Origin: Klebsormidium nitens
Lineage: Eukaryota > Streptophyta > Klebsormidiophyceae > Klebsormidiales > Klebsormidiaceae
Direction: 5' to 3'
Assembly (NCBI GenBank): GCA_000708835.1
Contig: DF237035.1
Coordinates: 156,263 to 220,262 of the forward strand
Length of the DNA stretch: 64,000 nucleotides
The position numbers were made by a program, and so were the translations under genes. The notes under the pieces are model-generated. The model had not been told where the DNA came from. It made no database searches and worked only from the letters and a program-made list of their open reading frames with translations. This document shows positions 13,201 through 24,097 of this stretch, piece by piece (position 1 is the first letter of the stretch; each line of letters opens with the position of its first letter).

Positions 13201-14139
13201 TGCTGCTCTTGCTGGTTCATCTCCTCCTCCAGGGCCCCCATTCTGAGCTCAGGTGCAATACCATCGCCATCCATGTGCTCAGTCCACAGCCCCTTTGTGC
13301 ATTCTATCATCCCGCCATGCTCCTGCCATCCGGCCAGGTCGCCAAAATCGGAGAGAGGACTGCAGACGCAAGTGTACACAAGGTGATTAGAGGGTGTTCT
13401 GCCGAGTTCAACCAGGCTCCTCTTCTGCTTTGTTCCCTAACAGATTCATTCCCTACCCTGGGAAAAACCAGCAATATGCCAATGCAGACACTCTCCTACT
13501 ACTTCAGAACAAGCTCGACGATGCGGTAAACCTGAGGAATGCAGGGCCAGAGAGGCGGAGGAGGTAGCTCCGCAAAATGGTCCAGATTGTCCTCTGCTCA
13601 ACCCCACAATGCAGGGGCATATGACATGAGGGCAACTAATACCCTTGCAGGATGTACTCGAAGGGCGGTGGCAACCTCTTGCCCAACCTCTTCCCTAAAC
13701 GGCCCGGTATTACTCCACAATACTACCCGCAGTACTTGCACTGCTGACCCAAGTCCACCACGCCTCAGGCGCCCCCCCTCCAGAATAGCGAGCAAAAATG
13801 TACCCCAGCAGAAGACAACAAATCTCCCTTTCTGACAGAGATGCTGCCCTGTCAAACTGTACTTGCACTGCTACCTTGCTGACCCCACCCGCACCTTGCC
13901 TGGTGACAAAGCCCAAGCCTAAGCTTACACCAACACTCGTGCATTCAGAAGAGGCATCTTGGAGGCAGCATGCATCTGCTAAAGGCAACTCACTCGAGCC
14001 CCGCGCTCGCCATCTCTTTGCTGCTTGCAAAGCCTTGCTTCGACATTGCCATGTCCGTTTGCTTGTACACTGTTGGCATGTCCATTGGTTTAAACACCGA
14101 GTCAAACTCTCCATGCCAGTCAGGCACACAATGGCCCAT
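10292..14139 (-). CDS. PIF: PIF-type bHLH transcription factor (phytochrome-interacting factor family)
   Basis: A nuclear bHLH factor that should bind G-/E-boxes and act in light signalling. Exons: 14139-13994, 13359-13134, 12788 to about 12260, about 12140 to 10943, and 10696-10292. The first junctions fit in phase (GA|T). It starts MGHCVPDW, a PIF-like N terminus, right after a 5' leader acceptor at 14143. [16 protein letters not shown] spans an exon junction as in land-plant PIFs. The bHLH has [17 protein letters not shown] and ALQELIPN, then [16 protein letters not shown]. After it comes LQFMSMRTG and a Pro/Met-rich tail. No canonical APB box (phytochrome B binding) is visible. Two frames overlap at 12255-12078, and no convincing short intron joins them. 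A donor at QQ|GTGTAC near 12352 with an acceptor near 12141, or an assembly indel, would fix it. Confidence 0.85.
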
Positions 14140-15344
14140 GTCCTGCAAGGCAGAAAGCCAGCTCTTCTTCAACCTGTGTGGGATGCTTCTGTCGCTGTCT
14201 GCGACCAAGGCATCGTCCAACATGTGGCAGTGTCACTCCAACGAGCTCCACCCTCTCGTGCATGCGATACGTCTTGAGTTTCCAAGGCTGTTGGCAGCTT
14301 TTACTTTTCCACTCTGTGATCCACCAAGGAAATGCAAACCCGTCGAGTTAAAATAGCTGAATCTTGTGCAAGAACTTCCAGCGGAGGGCCCAATGATAAC
14401 GATACAGCTAAAAATTCTGCTCGACGATCATTGCAAACCCGATGCTCAGCTAATCCAGTGTCATTTGCCTGAGACTAGCGCCTGAGCAAAGGCAATCTTA
14501 AAACCAATACGATCCCGGATACTGGTTAGAAGCAGGCCAAATCATACAGAGTGCTGCCAGAGACGCTGGGGCTTGAGCTGGAACAAGGGGAAACCATGTG
14601 CAGGCTTCAGAACACCAGATGCAGCAATAAGGGATTCCCGTCAGCAGGTTTCCACAGTCTCACCTTGAGCAACAATCTCTGAATCTTGCTTGCTTCTGCC
14701 TCAGCAGAACTGCATGCTCCTGAGACCTTCTGCCTTCAGACCTCTCCTGCCTCAAATCGCCCCTGACGACAATCACAGTCAGCCCTGGTTTCTGTATTGC
14801 GCATTAAGCGGGCCAAACCTACTCAAAGTGCTCTTTCAAGCGGTTGTTTGCAACTCAACCCAACCGCAGATATACCATCTGAGTTAAGGCTTGATGATGC
14901 AGCAGAACCTGGTGCAAACCCTGACAACGCAAACAAGGGGATCTGATGTTGTGCCTCCCTGTGCGGCTTGCCTCCGCAACGCTCTGCCTCTACCAGAGCA
15001 TCCCTTCGACGAAAGTCACCAAACAGGGGGCATCCAAAAGCGGCGCAAAGGAGCTGGTTCCGACCAACTTCACCAGCACTGCAAACCCCAACGACGCCAG
15101 ACCCTCAGCTCAAAACCTGACAGCCTGGACGCTTGTGGCAGACATTGCTCAGCCACTAGCTTGCCTCGACCTCTCTTCCGGCATCATTCCCGCAGCCATG
15201 TCCAGACTCCAGACCTGAAATCTGCTGACTGAAACGCGCTCTGACAGGATGTCGTTTGCACTCTGCTTGTGCTTGAGCGCGAGCGGATTATGGGGCCTGC
15301 CAGAAGGCGTTTCCCGCTAGTACCGGACCTGAGCGATGTGACCT

Positions 15345-15612
15345 GTACTACCGTACCAACACGCCGGTTGGGCAGATCTTTGCCCAACAATTGATTACGT
15401 ATGTTTTGAAGGGTGGGCTAACTCATTTTGGACTTTTGAGAATTTAATAGATTTGGAATATTTGCAGGAAACCCTTTTTTCACCAACCAAAACAGGTGAA
15501 AGATAAAACATTAAAATTTCCATATATTGTAGATCTGGGCACAGTGAATAAAACAATATTTCAAAGTATAGAAATATTTTACCCATGACCGGCGTGTTGG
15601 TACGGGTAGTAC
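15345..15612. mobile_element. MITE-like element with terminal inverted repeats
   Basis: The left arm CCGTACCAACACGCCGGT (15351-15368) is the exact reverse complement of 15588-15605. With one inserted base the match extends outward through GTACTA to 15345 and 15612. The ~220 bp between the arms is AT-rich, unlike its surroundings, and has no coding capacity. No target-site duplication is clear. Confidence 0.5.
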
Positions 15613-17875
15613 CCATGTACGAGGGTCGCCCAAAACCGGGGATAGATTTCCATTGCCTACCGGGCTACTCTTGGCACCAAACCTGGCTACCTTAACCATA
15701 TTCAAGTCTGTTTCGAATCACGGAATTTGAGTCGTTGGATAATCTCATGAATCATGATCGAACAGCTTCGGACTCGTACAGAGTCCAGACTCCGGCGTTT
15801 CCGACAGAGTTGGATTGTTAAACTTTGACACAGGATCAGTACGGTAAACCAGGAGAGCTGGTGGCCCGGTAGCTTTTTCCGGACCAGTTCCGCATGTTCC
15901 GGGGTGATGGGGTGCTGATCGCACGATGTACGGATCTAGTACCTAGGTAGGGCCATGGAACAAGTAGGTACCAGGTACCTACTAACGACTGGTACAATTG
16001 GCACCGGGAAGGTACAGAGAAAGTACAAGAAAGTACGGAGACTCCGAATAGCCAACCGTCCCGGGATTCCACCGGGAGCGTTCCATGTTTCGAGTTTCCC
16101 CGTCTCTGGAATCCAGTCGGGGCCCCTCCCCAACCAAAGCCATTATTCTCCGGGCAGATCTGGACTGCGGACTCAGGCCCAGATTGCTGACCAAACACGC
16201 CCGGCAGTTCATCTTGGCGAAGCTATACAACTGCATGGTGATTGCCGACGCACGCGCGAACAACCGACCTGGTCAGATGAATTATCAGCGAATGTCAGAA
16301 ACAGAAGCTTGGAAGAAGGAAGACTTCCGACTTCTTCGCCGCCCGTGCCCCGATTCCCGAGCTCTTGGAGGTTGTTGTCGTGTTTCAACTTTGACCTTGA
16401 GCTACAGCTATAGCAGGCTTGCGCTTGAAAGTGGAGACACTTGTTGTTTGCCGTCGGATGAGGGGGAGGTCCTTATATCGAATCCATCTGACGGACGTAT
16501 TTGCGCAATACAAGTTCCCAGATCAGCCGGGGGCCGGGGCCCGAAGGTGGACTCTGCCGGGAGGATTCGGGAGAGCGGCAATGGCCGGGCGGCGGGAGGC
16601 TGCCGTGACCCGTCCGTCCGCGCGTTGACGAATCGATCACGACTTCACCAACAACTTACAAGTACCATAGGTACCTACCTGTCCGACCACGTGGTCTCGG
16701 AGGACCACTTCATTGGTCAAACCAAGCGCCATGCGCCAAAAGACTCAAGGGTACATACCTACTACACACTAGGTACAGGGTGCCCGGTACAAACCATAGG
16801 TATAAGGCGTTGACATCAGCCGTACGGACGACCGGCGATCCGGTTAAATCGGCGAACTAACCTTCAGACAAGGAATAACCATAAAGTTTAATATCTATAA
16901 GGTACCGTAGAGGATTCTTGTACATGTGAGGCCCCGGACAACATTAGAAACCTAGGGTAATGTGACCGACAGACCCAAATGTCACTGGGAAGTGCCCGGT
17001 TGTCACCCGTCTGCTTGCGAGACCCTGCTGTCAGAGGGAGGACTCAGGAGCTGCTTGTTACCCGGTTGCTTGCGAGACAGGGCAGGCCCGGTTTCTTCTC
17101 GGGTACGCACTGCGCAGCGCGGGGTACGACCGCCCAACCACCAAGTATACAGTCCTCTTACACAAAACAGTAGCTTATAGGTAGGTCACAATGACTAATA
17201 GGGGACTATTATATATATAGGTATCAATTTTCAAACTTAATTTACCGGTATATCACAAGAACGTAATCGGTAAAAGCGAAACCGTCAGAATCCGGATGTT
17301 CAGCAATTTGCGTGGCAGCTGATGAACCTGGCGGCTCAAGTAAATCCAAGCTTTAACCAGCTCAAATTATCGGCCACGATCTGACAATCTTCACAATGAA
17401 GTTCCCAGCCAAGAACATGCGACCAGATTCCACCTTCCAAGAGCTTCCGAGCCACAAACCAGACCCAATCCTCGATACGTGTGGCTGAGCTTACCCCGAT
17501 TATGCGCTAGATTCCGATCCACCTTTGGAAATCCCTCGGCAAATTCGCGAAATCTATTTTCGTGATCTGTAGTGTGCTATGACTACAGTTGCGCATACCT
17601 ACGCTGATGAAGTTTGACATAACCTATGCCTTGTGTCTAATTGACGCGCCCGCGCGCCTCTCTTGCGGCCCAGGCCCGCACTGCAGTCTGCAGCTCCAGC
17701 CTCAGGAGTCAGAGTGGCAGATCCGGCCCCTATCCGGCCCCGAGCCCAGGCAGCTTGGCAAAACGGACAAAGAAGCCAAACATTTTTGGGAATAGAATGC
17801 TCGTCGACGCCATGTATTTTAACCGGGCACTGCTCATAGAGCACAACCGAGTGACTTTGGTGGGGTTGGTGGGCG

Positions 17876-17936
17876 GGTTAGGGTGGGCTAGGGTGGGCGT
17901 GGCGGAACGACTTAGGGTGTTAGTTAGGGTTATGTC
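17876..17936 (+). repeat. Degenerate telomere-like repeat patch
   Basis: Several GGGTTAGGG, CTAGGGTGGG and TTAGGGT units run together, resembling decayed plant- or vertebrate-type telomere repeats inside the chromosome. It is short and imperfect. Confidence 0.35.
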
Positions 17937-18132
17937 ACTGTATTTAGGTTTTTAGTGTTGGTCGGAGGCTCCCCGGTAGCACTCTGGCCCGGTACAGAGA
18001 CCGTGCAGTGGTGGGTACCTTAGCTTGCAACGGTACTTGAAGTCCAGTCTGCGCGGTACCCACCTTTGTTGGACGAGCGCCGACTTGCGTACAATTCCGA
18101 AAAAAGTTTGGCTTCTTTGTACCCCTTGCCCC

Positions 18133-18208
18133 AGCTAGGTAGGTCAGCCGTGCTCCTGTTTGTAGAGCTGAAGCTGCTGAACAGCCTACATATTACACCT
18201 ACCTAGCT
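18133..18208. repeat. Short inverted repeat (12-bp stem, 52-base loop)
   Basis: AGCTAGGTAGGT at 18133-18144 is the exact reverse complement of 18197-18208. It lies at the edge of the GGTACC-rich stretch, about 170 bases before the E2 start codon. Its role is unknown. Confidence 0.4.
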
Positions 18209-18381
18209 AGGCTTTGGGGGCCGCCAGAGTCAAGTTTGCAGAAAGACAGGTCCACTGGCTCAATTAAGAGCAGTTTCGTATGCGCGTGAGGCCAAGGCGG
18301 GCCAGAATTGAGGGGTGTGTTCCCTAGCAAGCCTAGCAGTCATTGAATCGCCGGCTGTAGATTCCGTGGCTTCTTCTGGTG

Positions 18382-21300
18382 ATGGCTGGCTCAAGCCAGC
18401 AGAAAGTAAGTGACACCCTTCTGTGGACTCTGTTATGTGCAATTGCATCCCAAGTCTTCTCACTTTCAAAGGATAGATCATCACGGGTTTTCAAACTTCA
18501 ACGATCTGCTGTTATGCCCTAGCATGGTTCTCCGCAGGTTTGAAGCACCTTGTTTTCCAGATTCGATATGCGCTTTGGTCGGCGATGCCCAATCGGACTC
18601 TGTCAGATTGGCCAATGCAGGAGAGTTGGTCCTGTGTTTCTTGTCAAGCAGGCAAGCCATTGGTTTTGCGCGATGTTCAAACATCCAACCCTTGAGATTT
18701 ACGATCATTGGGAAGATCCTGTCTAAGAACTTGCCTTTTCTTCAAGCATCTGATCGCGCTTCCAATCTTGAGCGTACTTGCGCATTGAATGCCACCACCC
18801 TGTATATCAATTTCGTACTTGAAGGAGTAGAGTGTCAATGTTGCTTTGCACCATGCTAAAGACAGCCCCTTCTAACCAAATAAGAGTCCAAAAACGAGTG
18901 TCAAACCTCTTTCTCCTTTGAGTCAACAACAAATTGGTCTAAGGCAGCATATAGCCCTCGGAATTGTCCTCAACTTCCGTAAAAACATCAATTGATGCTG
19001 GTCAAGTGGTTGCAACCAGATGACTTGAAGCTGTCACACAGTGCTTACAAGTTCATTGACAGTATTTCAAGTGATCCTGGGTTGTAGCTCTGTATACCCA
19101 ATCTGTGTCTAGATACGGCCGCTTGATGGGCATCCCGACGCTTGGTCCGCCCATGTTTTGCAGGAGTCCTTCTTGCCCTTGTTTCAAGTCTCGCCAGGCT
19201 TGAAAAATTCTACAATTATTGGTTGTGCATATCCTGGCAGAACTTATTGGTAACTTTGTCAGCGAAAGAGAATAGAGTCGACATCTCAGCTCCATGAGGG
19301 TTACCCTGTGTCAGGCCCCAACTTAATTTGGTGCTAGCCGCTGCAAAGAGTGTTGACTGCAAAGCTCGGTGGCAAATAACGACCTTAGTAAGTTGCGTTG
19401 ACCTCGGTCTCTCCCCCGGACAGGCCCTGAGCAGGATCGCCGCCAACCGGCTGCAAAGAGGGTCGACGGCAAAGCTCGGTTATCTACCCCCATGGCATCA
19501 AGAACCATACGACTCGGTTATATCAAACACGAACGTCTTTTCGCACAGGCCCTGAGCAGGATCGCCGCCAACCGGCTGCAAAAAGAGTTGACGGAGTGGC
19601 AGCTGCACCCTCCAACAGGATTCAATCGAAAACCGACCGATGACCTCCAACGGTGAGGCTCTCTTCTCCCCGAGTGGATTGTTTGCAGCATGCTGACCAT
19701 AATTTGGTTGTTTACAGAGGCGCGCAAAGTGGACCGGCAAAAACATGCAGAAGAACGCGTACCATGGCCCAACGGATTGTCCTGTGGGTTTGAGGGTGGA
19801 TTTCAAAGATGCGGACAGTGAGAATTGAACCAACTCGATCGTCGATCCGAGAGTGGACGAATGTTTTTGTAAGACGGTAAAACTGGCAGTTGCAGTCTTT
19901 TGCGACCTTTCTCCAACAAAGTTCCGGAGAGACTCTATTTGAGTCGATGTGAGCATCTTGTGTATTTCGAGACAGGCTCTTCGAAACCCCTCAAGGGTAA
20001 AGTAGGCCGTATCTTGCTGTTAAAACGACGCGGCAGGAGTCCAAAAATTGTATCTTGGCACCACCGTACCTATCCTGAAAACAGGTTGGCGTTTGAATCG
20101 AAACCACCTCCGCGGCGGTATAAGCTGATCAGAAGTACGAGCTCGAATAAGATGCCTCTAATAGCACAGCATAGGCGCCCATGTTTCAAACACGCCAGTT
20201 CCCCGGCATCTGACCTCGCGCAACGTGTTCCTGTCAGATGGATCATAGCGCTCGACGGGGTGCCGGACACGATTTATGCCGGAGAGCATTTCGAGCTGCA
20301 GGTCGAGTTTCCGGAGCATTATCCAATGGAAGCTCCTCAGGTGAGCCGTCCACTGCAAACCGCTACAATCAGGTCCACGCTGCTTTGTCCGAAACTGGAT
20401 TTGTGCATATGCGTTCTGCCTTAGTATGGACTGGGTTTAGGACGGTTGAGGCGTCCGATCAGAGTTAGCATCTTTGACCGGAAAGAGTCATCTTTGGCAT
20501 CTTGTCATTGATACACTTTCTCGTTACGTGCCCCGTCAAGCGCTGCTTGAGTACCTAACAAACACAAGAAGAGTTTTTGGAGCACGGAAGCCGTTACTTT
20601 GCTTCGTGTTGCTACCACAGCGGGCCGGTTCCTTTGAAAAGCAGCAAAGCGGTCGCCAAAGTCGACGTTTTATCTGCGGAGAGGTCGACTTTGCTGTCAG
20701 GCGCTATTGACCATCTTCGTACCTTCTTCCCCAGGTTATCTTCACCAAGCCGCCCCTTCATCCGCACATCTATAGCAACGGGCACATCTGCCTAGGTGAG
20801 CCGCTCCTCTTTGCCGCAAGTTTGGAAAGGCCCATCTGCTTTCGAGTTTCTTTCTTCTCATTTGGCATCAGGTCGGACTGTTCGTTCCTGTCCGCTATGT
20901 CACGCTTAACACAACTGACAAGTAGATGGACTGCACTTCGGCTAACTTCACATTTCCTCAGTTGGCTTCGATCCGGTCTTTCGTCTCTTATCGCTCACTG
21001 CACCAATTATCGTCTGACGGTGCGGACATCCAATCGGTAACGTTCGAATACCTGAATGCCCCATACTCCAATTGACTCTCATCCATGGTATAGCCCGATC
21101 TTGAGGTGCGGACGCCGCATCTCCGTGAAAGTGGCGGAGCATGTTGGATTTCCGTCCGATAGTATCTTGTGGGCCGCTTGTGTTGCTTCTCAATGCTTAC
21201 TGGGCTGCGTACTCACCATTGAAAACGCAAGCTTTTTGAGCTCTCTGCTCAGACGCATCGAGACATGCAACCGCAAAGTTGGTCCTGCAACGTAGGAGTG

Positions 21301-21963
21301 CCTTCGTCGACATACCATTTCGAACCGCCTTGCGCATAGCGCATACCATCCTTGGATTGAGCCATCCGGATGTCTGCGAACCTCACCAGACCGATAGCGT
21401 TTCATAGATTCAAGTACAAGCCACTACAGTAATTGTGGTAATACTCTCTTGCAGACATCTTATACGAAGCCTGGTCGCCGGCCTTGACGGTCAGCTCCAT
21501 TTGTATAAGCCTCCTGTCCATGCTCTCTAGTAACACAGTAAAGGTGAGCCCCCGTTCCTTATTTATTTCTCTCTCCGGTCACAGCTGCGTTTTACTTTGT
21601 TTTGATGGTCTCATCGGGCTCGCAGGGCTGAACGATAGAAATGTGGCCGTCCGCGTTTTCGCGGGCTTTCTGTGACGCAGATTCATGTTTAATACGAGCC
21701 TTAAAAGGCCATCATGTTTTCAGCTTGAACTTCCTTGCGGAACAAAGATAGCTCACAGCTTGTGAGCTGACAATTCAGAGGGCGTCAAGCCGACTCTTTT
21801 CTGGTTGCAATCTGTTGGATTGGTTAGACAGCTGTTTCTTCAAATTTGGTGTTCTGGGCCTTTCCAGGAACGACCTCCGGACAACGACCGCTATGTCCGG
21901 AACTGCAAAAACGGACGGAACCCGAAGGACACCAAGTGGTGGTTCCATGACGACAAAGTTTGA
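18382..21963 (+). CDS. Ubiquitin-conjugating enzyme E2, UBC15-18 / UBE2W type
   Basis: An E2 that takes ubiquitin from E1 onto its active Cys and passes it to substrates. Six exons: 18382-18405, 19549-19652, 20238-20340, 20735-20795, 21455-21543 and 21868-21963, with phases 0,2,0,1,0 all consistent; 158 residues. Exon 1 encodes only MAGSSQQK and joins ALSRIAANRLQKELTEWQ, which closely follows Arabidopsis UBC16 as I recall it. Then come VEFPEHYPMEAPQ, HPHIYSNGHICLD (catalytic Cys), WSPALTVSSI and a C terminus ending WWFHDDKV. The UBE2W group is known for modifying N-terminal amines; that this protein does so is inference. An in-frame ATG at 19492 could be an alternative start without exon 1. 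The intron before exon 2 carries decayed copies of exon 2. Confidence 0.93.
19330..19600 (+). repeat. Tandem partial copies of E2 exon 2 and its 3' splice site
   Basis: The functional exon 2 begins after ACAG at 19548. A copy with the same ACAG and about 38 identical bases begins at 19420, then diverges. A third, more decayed copy of the GCTGCAAAGAG...GCAAAGCTCGG part begins near 19338. Spacing is about 110-125 bases. Only the last copy has the full coding exon and donor. Confidence 0.75.
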
Positions 21964-24097
21964 GCTCGTCTTAGAAACTCTTGGGATATCTACTTATAGT
22001 GAGATGACATCGTTTCTCGCTCCGATCTGTCCTGTTCTTCGAGAATAATACTGTGTACTTTGAAGGTATTAGCGGGATGTATTCCGTACAGTCTTAGTTT
22101 AGAACTTGTACATAAAGCTACGGCGAAGCTATAGGGACGTTGCGATTCTGCCAGTGCTGATAAATGTTCTTGTTCGCATGTTGCAATATTCTTCATCTTC
22201 CCGCCCATTGCATTGTAGAAGTGCACCGATGCATGTACCAAGCTTGACAATTATCGGTCAAGAATCATGCAGGGTATGCAACAGGAGCCGACTCATGACG
22301 GTCACTGGGGGGGTATCTGATAATGCTTGGCACTTGCAGAAGCCACAGGCTCCGGCTAACAAAGTTGCATTCGTTCTCCAAAAGACCTTAAGTCTACCGA
22401 CTCTATCAAAAGCCGGAGCTGCCATGCACTACCGTAATGGACGTGGTCCATGCACGTGAGCGTGTGCGTTGGATGCTGGAGTACAGGTGGGTTCGTCAAT
22501 CGTCTCTTCTACGTCTGCCTTACTCAGCAGCCACTGACCAGAAACCTGCTGACAACCTGTTCGGCGGGCCAGTCTCCAGACGCTGGGTGCATGGGCAGTT
22601 CGACGATAATCAGCTAGTGCCACGCTGCGCGATCCAAGGATCTGACATGGTAAGACTTTCACCGAGGGCCCGAGAGTTGTCCGGTTGTGCAGGTCAAGTC
22701 ACTGTTTGGGCGAACAAACTGATGATTGAGTATCGCTTCGTTACTCGCGTGCTGAAGTTGGAAGGACTTGCTTGCGCGCGCCCGCTGCGGCAGATTTCTA
22801 GGGGCACGCGTGACGCGAGTGGATGTTGAGGTACATAATGCACATGCATGCTACGGTTTCAAAGGCATGCATGATGCAAGCTTCAGGCAACCGCCTCAAC
22901 GTGTCAAAACCAATTGAGTGACTGCCTGTTTGAAGTCGGTACGATAAACCGCTTACCTGGCCCGGGTATGTCGTGGCTCCAGAGTAGCCTCGCTTTGGAG
23001 ACTGGACGCACTTCTCTGATGACAACATACCGTGTTGATAGTCTTGAGGCCGCCGTTTTAGTAGGGTCAACGTTTGGCGGCTGCGGTCCAGGGGGGTTCT
23101 GTTCTCAATGATTGGCAGGCTTGCATGTCACATGACCGGCATTCAAGTTTCAATTGCGTGCGCCGTGACAGATCCGGTATCATCCGGGGTTCAATGCATC
23201 CATAATACAACGCCTGGAATTACATCATCTCAAATTCCTCAGGGGTGCTTTAAATTGTCTGCATGATTGGCATGTGCAGATGTGGAGCCCACCAGTCACG
23301 TTTCTCATGATGTCCGAGCTTGGACTGGCACAGCACTCCCGCGTAATGTGCACGCGGCGCGTGCACTCATGTGTCAGACCTCGACTGAGCACGTCAATGC
23401 ATGCAGCCAGTACGGACATGAGAGTCTTAAGAAGGAAATTGCGGTCACTAAGATAGATTTTATATATTACTTGACCTAAGTATTCGCCCACTAAGCACAT
23501 AATGCATCATGTAACGCACCGGACTTATTGAGACTGATCGGTTTCATTACAAGCGCCTGTACATGCTGTCAGCACGGATACAGATACCCTAAGTACGATT
23601 CTCTCCTCCATTCGAGTCTACGGTGCGGTAGCTCTGCGTAACCTCAACACACAAAAATGAGACGCCGTCAGTTCTCGCGTAGGATTGCTTCTGTGATTTC
23701 AGCGCATAAAAAGTCACCAAATCCTTCCGTCTTCTTGGACCACATGACCACATGGGATAAGAGCTCCTAGCTGCATCAACTCGCACTTCTTGCCTTTCCA
23801 GATCACAACACGGACCTGCCTCGACGTCAAACTTTCCCGCATGTGACTAACAGAGGATATCGCCATCAGCCGTCTACTTTGGCAAAATTCACAACCCAAC
23901 CATGTGGGCTTTCTGCAGACGAAGCCACAGGTTTCGTGGCTCGGAAGACTCCAGCTGGCAGTCATTCATTGGAGCTCGGTGCCCCTTCACACCGTGCGGG
24001 AGCGACAATGGAGAAGCGGACTCGAGCCAAGACCGTACAGCCTTTAGGCCTCCGTAGGGAGTGGACCGGATACACGTGGCGCCGTGTAATTGGGCGG
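21964..24097. other. Intergenic between the 3' ends of the E2 and TPR genes
   Basis: Two convergent genes end at either side. I see no conserved coding segment. TGCATG motifs cluster around 22840-22880 and 23390-23410. The frame at 22437-22829 (130 codons) has no recognisable domain. Confidence 0.45.

Larger units (their letters stand above)
14143..18381. other. Intergenic region upstream of the PIF-type and E2 genes
   Basis: This stretch probably holds the PIF-type 5' leader and intron near its left end and the E2 promoter at its right end. In between are a MITE-like inverted repeat (15345-15612), seven GGTACC sites from 15967 to 18060, a telomere-like patch and a short hairpin. A 242-codon frame at 16085-16813 has no recognisable domain and lies in the GGTACC-rich part. 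I see no supported gene. Confidence 0.45.

Noticed and set aside
16085-16813. 242-codon plus-strand frame
   Set aside because: Long, but in repeat-like GGTACC-rich DNA with no recognisable domain; not enough to call a gene.
19492-19652. ATG at 19492 as the E2 start
   Set aside because: It is in frame, but the short first exon (MAGSSQQK, donor GTAAGT at 18406) plus the acceptor at 19548 matches the plant family's N terminus better.
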